DNA of 64,000 nt from CAYNST01 sp964434105 (GTDB lineage: Bacteria; Pseudomonadota; Gammaproteobacteria; Pseudomonadales; Cellvibrionaceae). The stretch's first letter is position 1; the number at the start of each line of letters is the position of its first letter. This document shows positions 61,254 through 64,000 of this stretch, in pieces. Under the pieces are notes generated by a model. It did no database searches. It was given only the letters and a program-made list of their open reading frames with translations, and was not told where the DNA came from. Both the position numbers and the translations under genes were made by a program. The stretch covers positions 19,655 through 83,654 of the forward strand of contig CAYSTJ010000016.1 of the NCBI GenBank assembly GCA_964434105.1, given 5' to 3'.

Positions 61254-63841
61254 TGAAGTCAGATACAGAATGCCCAGAAAATACACCGACTCCTGACGTT
61301 AGTGCCAAACCCGATACAACCGCGGAGACAGCACCTGCGGGACTGACACGGCGCCAGTTTGCAAAGGCCCAGGCAGGCGCTGTTGCAGCGGCAGCGCTGG
61401 GCCTGCCAGCCAGTGGCCTGGCCCAGAATCTGGTGACCAATCGCGAGTTGACAACATTGAAATGGAGCAAGGCACCGTGCCGATTCTGCGGTGTGGGATG
61501 CGGTGTGATGGTGGCAACCCGCAATAACCGGATTGTTGCGACCCACGGTGATATCAAATCCGAGGTCAACCGGGGAATCAACTGCGTAAAGGGTTATTTT
61601 CTTTCGAAGATACTCTATGGGCCGGATCGACTGGTTAGCCCAATGCTGCGTATGAAGAATGGTAAATATGACAAGCAGGGCGAATTTCAGTCGATCAGCT
61701 GGGATCAGGCATTCGACATTATGGCCGAGAAGTTTCGCGAAGCCGTACGTGAATCAGGGCCCGACAGTATCGCCATGCTGGGCTCGGGTCAATGGACGGT
61801 CTGGGAGGCCTACGCCGCGTCGAAATTTATGAAAGCAGGGCTTCGGACCAATAATATCGACCCGAATGCGCGACACTGTATGGCGTCGGCGGTTGCCGGT
61901 TTCTATCGTACCTTCGGCATGGATGAGCCGATGGGTTGCTACGACGATATCGAGCACGCCGATGCGTTTGTACTCTGGGGCTCCAATATGGCAGAGATGC
62001 ACCCGATTTTATGGAGTCGCATCACCGATCGTCGCCTGTCCTACGACCATGTTCAGGTTGTGACGATGTCGCCCTACGAAACCCGGACTTTCGAACTGGC
62101 CGACATCCCGATTATCTTCAAGCCGCAGACCGACCTCCTGATACTCAATTACATTGCCAATCACATCATCCAGTCAGGTAAAGTCAACAAGGATTTTGTA
62201 AACAGTCATACCCGATTTGTGCAGGGGCAGACAGATATCGGTTACGGATTACGCGACGAAGATTTGCGACAGACGAGTGCGGTGGGTGTGGCTACTGCCA
62301 ACACCTGGAAAGATATCACTTTCGAAGATTTCGCCCGATTTGTTGAGCCCTATACACTGGAAAGCACGGCGGAGCAGACCGGTGTATCACAGGAGCGACT
62401 GAGAAAGCTGGCGGAAATATACGCCGACCCGAACATCAAGGTCATGTCCACCTGGACTATGGGGTTCAACCAGCACACCCGGGGGGTGTGGGCCAATAAC
62501 ATGATATACAACGTGCACCTTCTGACCGGCAAAATAGCCGAACCCGGCAATAGTCCGTTCTCACTGACCGGCCAGCCATCCGCCTGCGGGTCCGCACGTG
62601 AAGTCGGTACTTTTATCAATCGCCTGCCTGCCGATATGGTGATAACCAACCCGGAGCACCGCGCCTTTGCGGAAAAAGTCTGGAAACTCCCACCCGGCAC
62701 AATTCCGGAAAAAGTTGGGTACCACGCCGTACAGCAAAGTCGCAAACTAAAGGATGGAGATTTGAGAGTCTACTGGACTCAGGTCTGCAATAATATTCAG
62801 GCCGGCCCCAACCTGATGCAGGAAACCTTACCCGGCTGGCGCAACCCGAAAGCATTTGTCATCGTTTCCGATATTTACCCCACGGTATCTGCGCAGGCCG
62901 CTGATTTGATACTACCGGCCGCCGGCTGGGTAGAAAAGGAAGGTGCGTTTGGCAATGCGGAGCGCCGTACGCAGTTCTGGCATCAACTCGTGTCTCCGCC
63001 CGGCGAGGCCCGCTCGGATCTGTGGCAATTGATCGAGTTTTCCAAACGGCTCACTACCGATGATATCTGGCCAAAGGCATTGCTGGATCAGGCACCGGAA
63101 TACAAAGGCAAAACGCTATATCAGGTGCTGTACGCAAATGGCCAGGTCGACCAGTTTCAGGTCGAAGGAAAGGACGATAATTACCGTAACGACGAAGCCC
63201 ATGCGTTCGGGTTTTACGTGCAAAAAGGTCTGTTTGAAGAATATGCCAGATTCGGTCGAGGAAAGGCACACGATCTGGCGCCGTTTGACATGTACCACGA
63301 TGAGCGCGGCATGCGCTGGCCAGTGGTAGATGGCAAGGAGACGTTATGGCGCTACCGGGAGGGCTATGATTCCTACGTGGAAAAGGGCAGTGGTGTACAG
63401 TTTTATGGAAAGCCGGATAACCGCGCGCTGATTTTCGCACTGCCGTTTGAACCACCCGCCGAATCGCCCGATGAGGAATACCCGTTCTGGTTAAGTACGG
63501 GGCGCGTACTCGAGCATTGGCATACCGGCAGTATGACCATGCGGGTTGAGGAACTGAATCGTGCCGTGCCGCATGCCCTGGTTTACATGAATTACGACGA
63601 TGCAAGAGAGCTGGGCTTTCGTCGTGGCAGTGAGGTGCGGGTCATAAGTCGTCGGGGGGATATGCGGGGCAGGGTGGAGACCCGCGGGCGGGTCAAGCCT
63701 CCACCGGGCCTGATTTTTATTCCATTTTTCGATGCAAACCGCCTGGTTAACAAGCTGACACTTGATGCCACAGACCCTATTTCCCTGCAAACAGATTATA
63801 AAAAATGCGCGGTTCGACTCGAACTGATCAGCCTGGCCTAG
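61253..63841 (+). CDS. napA: Periplasmic nitrate reductase catalytic subunit NapA
   Basis: 862 residues. A Tat signal (TRRQFAKAQAGAVAAAALG, about 32-58) targets the folded enzyme to the periplasm. The 4Fe-4S cluster is bound by Cys76, Cys79, Cys83 and Cys111 (CRFCGVGCG, INCVKG). Molybdenum bis-MGD is ligated by Cys209 (NARHCMASAV). VLEHWHTGSMTMR and the YKKCAVRLE end are NapA-type. It reduces nitrate to nitrite with electrons from NapB/NapC, which should lie beyond the window. The stop codon TAG is formed from the MITE junction, so the last residues (about LISLA) may be altered. Confidence 0.96.
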   Translation: MKSDTECPENTPTPDVSAKPDTTAETAPAGLTRRQFAKAQAGAVAAAALGLPASGLAQNLVTNRELTTLKWSKAPCRFCGVGCGVMVATRNNRIVATHGDIKSEVNRGINCVKGYFLSKILYGPDRLVSPMLRMKNGKYDKQGEFQSISWDQAFDIMAEKFREAVRESGPDSIAMLGSGQWTVWEAYAASKFMKAGLRTNNIDPNARHCMASAVAGFYRTFGMDEPMGCYDDIEHADAFVLWGSNMAEMHPILWSRITDRRLSYDHVQVVTMSPYETRTFELADIPIIFKPQTDLLILNYIANHIIQSGKVNKDFVNSHTRFVQGQTDIGYGLRDEDLRQTSAVGVATANTWKDITFEDFARFVEPYTLESTAEQTGVSQERLRKLAEIYADPNIKVMSTWTMGFNQHTRGVWANNMIYNVHLLTGKIAEPGNSPFSLTGQPSACGSAREVGTFINRLPADMVITNPEHRAFAEKVWKLPPGTIPEKVGYHAVQQSRKLKDGDLRVYWTQVCNNIQAGPNLMQETLPGWRNPKAFVIVSDIYPTVSAQAADLILPAAGWVEKEGAFGNAERRTQFWHQLVSPPGEARSDLWQLIEFSKRLTTDDIWPKALLDQAPEYKGKTLYQVLYANGQVDQFQVEGKDDNYRNDEAHAFGFYVQKGLFEEYARFGRGKAHDLAPFDMYHDERGMRWPVVDGKETLWRYREGYDSYVEKGSGVQFYGKPDNRALIFALPFEPPAESPDEEYPFWLSTGRVLEHWHTGSMTMRVEELNRAVPHALVYMNYDDARELGFRRGSEVRVISRRGDMRGRVETRGRVKPPPGLIFIPFFDANRLVNKLTLDATDPISLQTDYKKCAVRLELISLA

Positions 63842-64000
63842 GGTCTGTTGACGTTTCGTCATCGCCTCTGTTGTGCCTGAAAACGCGCCAATTTTGTGAT
63901 GCGGCATGCCGGCGCGACGAATGTGGTTTGGTCGCTCCAAATGAATGAGGAGCAACGACAAGTGGCGCGTTTTCAGGCACAACCCGAAGGGCTAGGGCCA
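63841..64000 (-). mobile_element. TA-flanked MITE, second copy, cut by the window end
   Basis: GGGTCTGTTGACG at 63841 is preceded by TA. The following ~160 bp are the reverse complement of 21660-21823 at about 90 percent by eye, with shared TTGTGCCTGAAAACGCGCC, TGTGGTTTGGTCGCTCCAAA and AACCCGAAGGGCT. The left end lies outside the window. Confidence 0.75.

Noticed and set aside
1..64000. tRNA or rRNA genes
   Set aside because: No cloverleaf-like segment or rRNA motif was recognised in any gap by eye; a covariance search would be needed to exclude a small RNA.

Overview
The window reads as a chromosomal segment of a free-living Gram-negative gammaproteobacterium, probably marine or sediment-dwelling and perhaps close to Cellvibrionales. 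This is inferred from gene families, not from a marker gene. The support is secreted or lipoprotein polysaccharidases (GH16, GH3, GH43), a porin, CysB, DbpA, PdxH, the PA2778/PA2779 pair, a TIGR02647 protein and a periplasmic nitrate reductase operon. Three themes recur: sulfur uptake and reduction, molybdate and nitrate, and metal or arsenic resistance. The whole segment is sprinkled with small non-coding repeats and transposon relics.

Layout. 1-1.2 kb: 3' end of modC converging on modE. 1.7-7.1 kb: beta-glucan (laminarin-type) locus with a GH16 lipoprotein, a GH3 beta-glucosidase and a membrane-anchored AraC regulator. 7.2-12.0 kb: apparent operon sqr-cysJ-cysI on the minus strand, with a near-perfect palindrome in front of sqr. 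12.3-17.4 kb: a relic Tn3-family transposon bounded by 34-bp inverted repeats (29/34 identical). It carries fragments of tnpA, a dead vapBC pair, an intact arsR-gapdh-arsJ operon (export of arsenate as 1-arseno-3-phosphoglycerate) and a dead tnpT 3' end. It appears to have landed inside a copy of a smaller repeat (R2). 17.5-25.3 kb: small protein behind a Fur-like box, P450, MFS transporter, MITE, hybrid histidine kinase, DUF488 protein, nitronate monooxygenase. 25.5-31.8 kb: sulfate uptake, porin-sbp-cysT-cysW-cysA-cysB. 32.0-35.0 kb: second Tn3-family relic with an apparently intact tnpS/tnpT cointegrate-resolution module and its presumed rst site. 35.3-38.6 kb: LysR, DoxX, pirin and WrbA. 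38.9-41.4 kb: SulP permease plus spermidine-synthase-like protein. 41.5-49.5 kb: Cus-type RND metal efflux operon with an unusually long pump. 49.6-56.9 kb: pdxH, PA2779/PA2778, dbpA, a GH43 lipoprotein and two small proteins. 57.2-60.3 kb: hsp20-lon and a TIGR02647 protein. 60.5-63.8 kb: napE, napD and napA, with a MITE fused to the napA stop codon.

How they fit together. Sbp-CysTWA imports sulfate under CysB. CysJI reduces sulfite to sulfide, and the co-directional SQR could dispose of excess sulfide. ModE/ModC serve molybdate supply for the Mo enzyme NapA. The two Tn3-type relics share the tnpS/tnpT lineage: the dead tnpT tail at 17.2 kb resembles the end of the intact tnpT at 34.9 kb. Four small repeat families (a TA-flanked MITE, R2, R3 and R4) fill most of the larger intergenic gaps and in places sit within operons.
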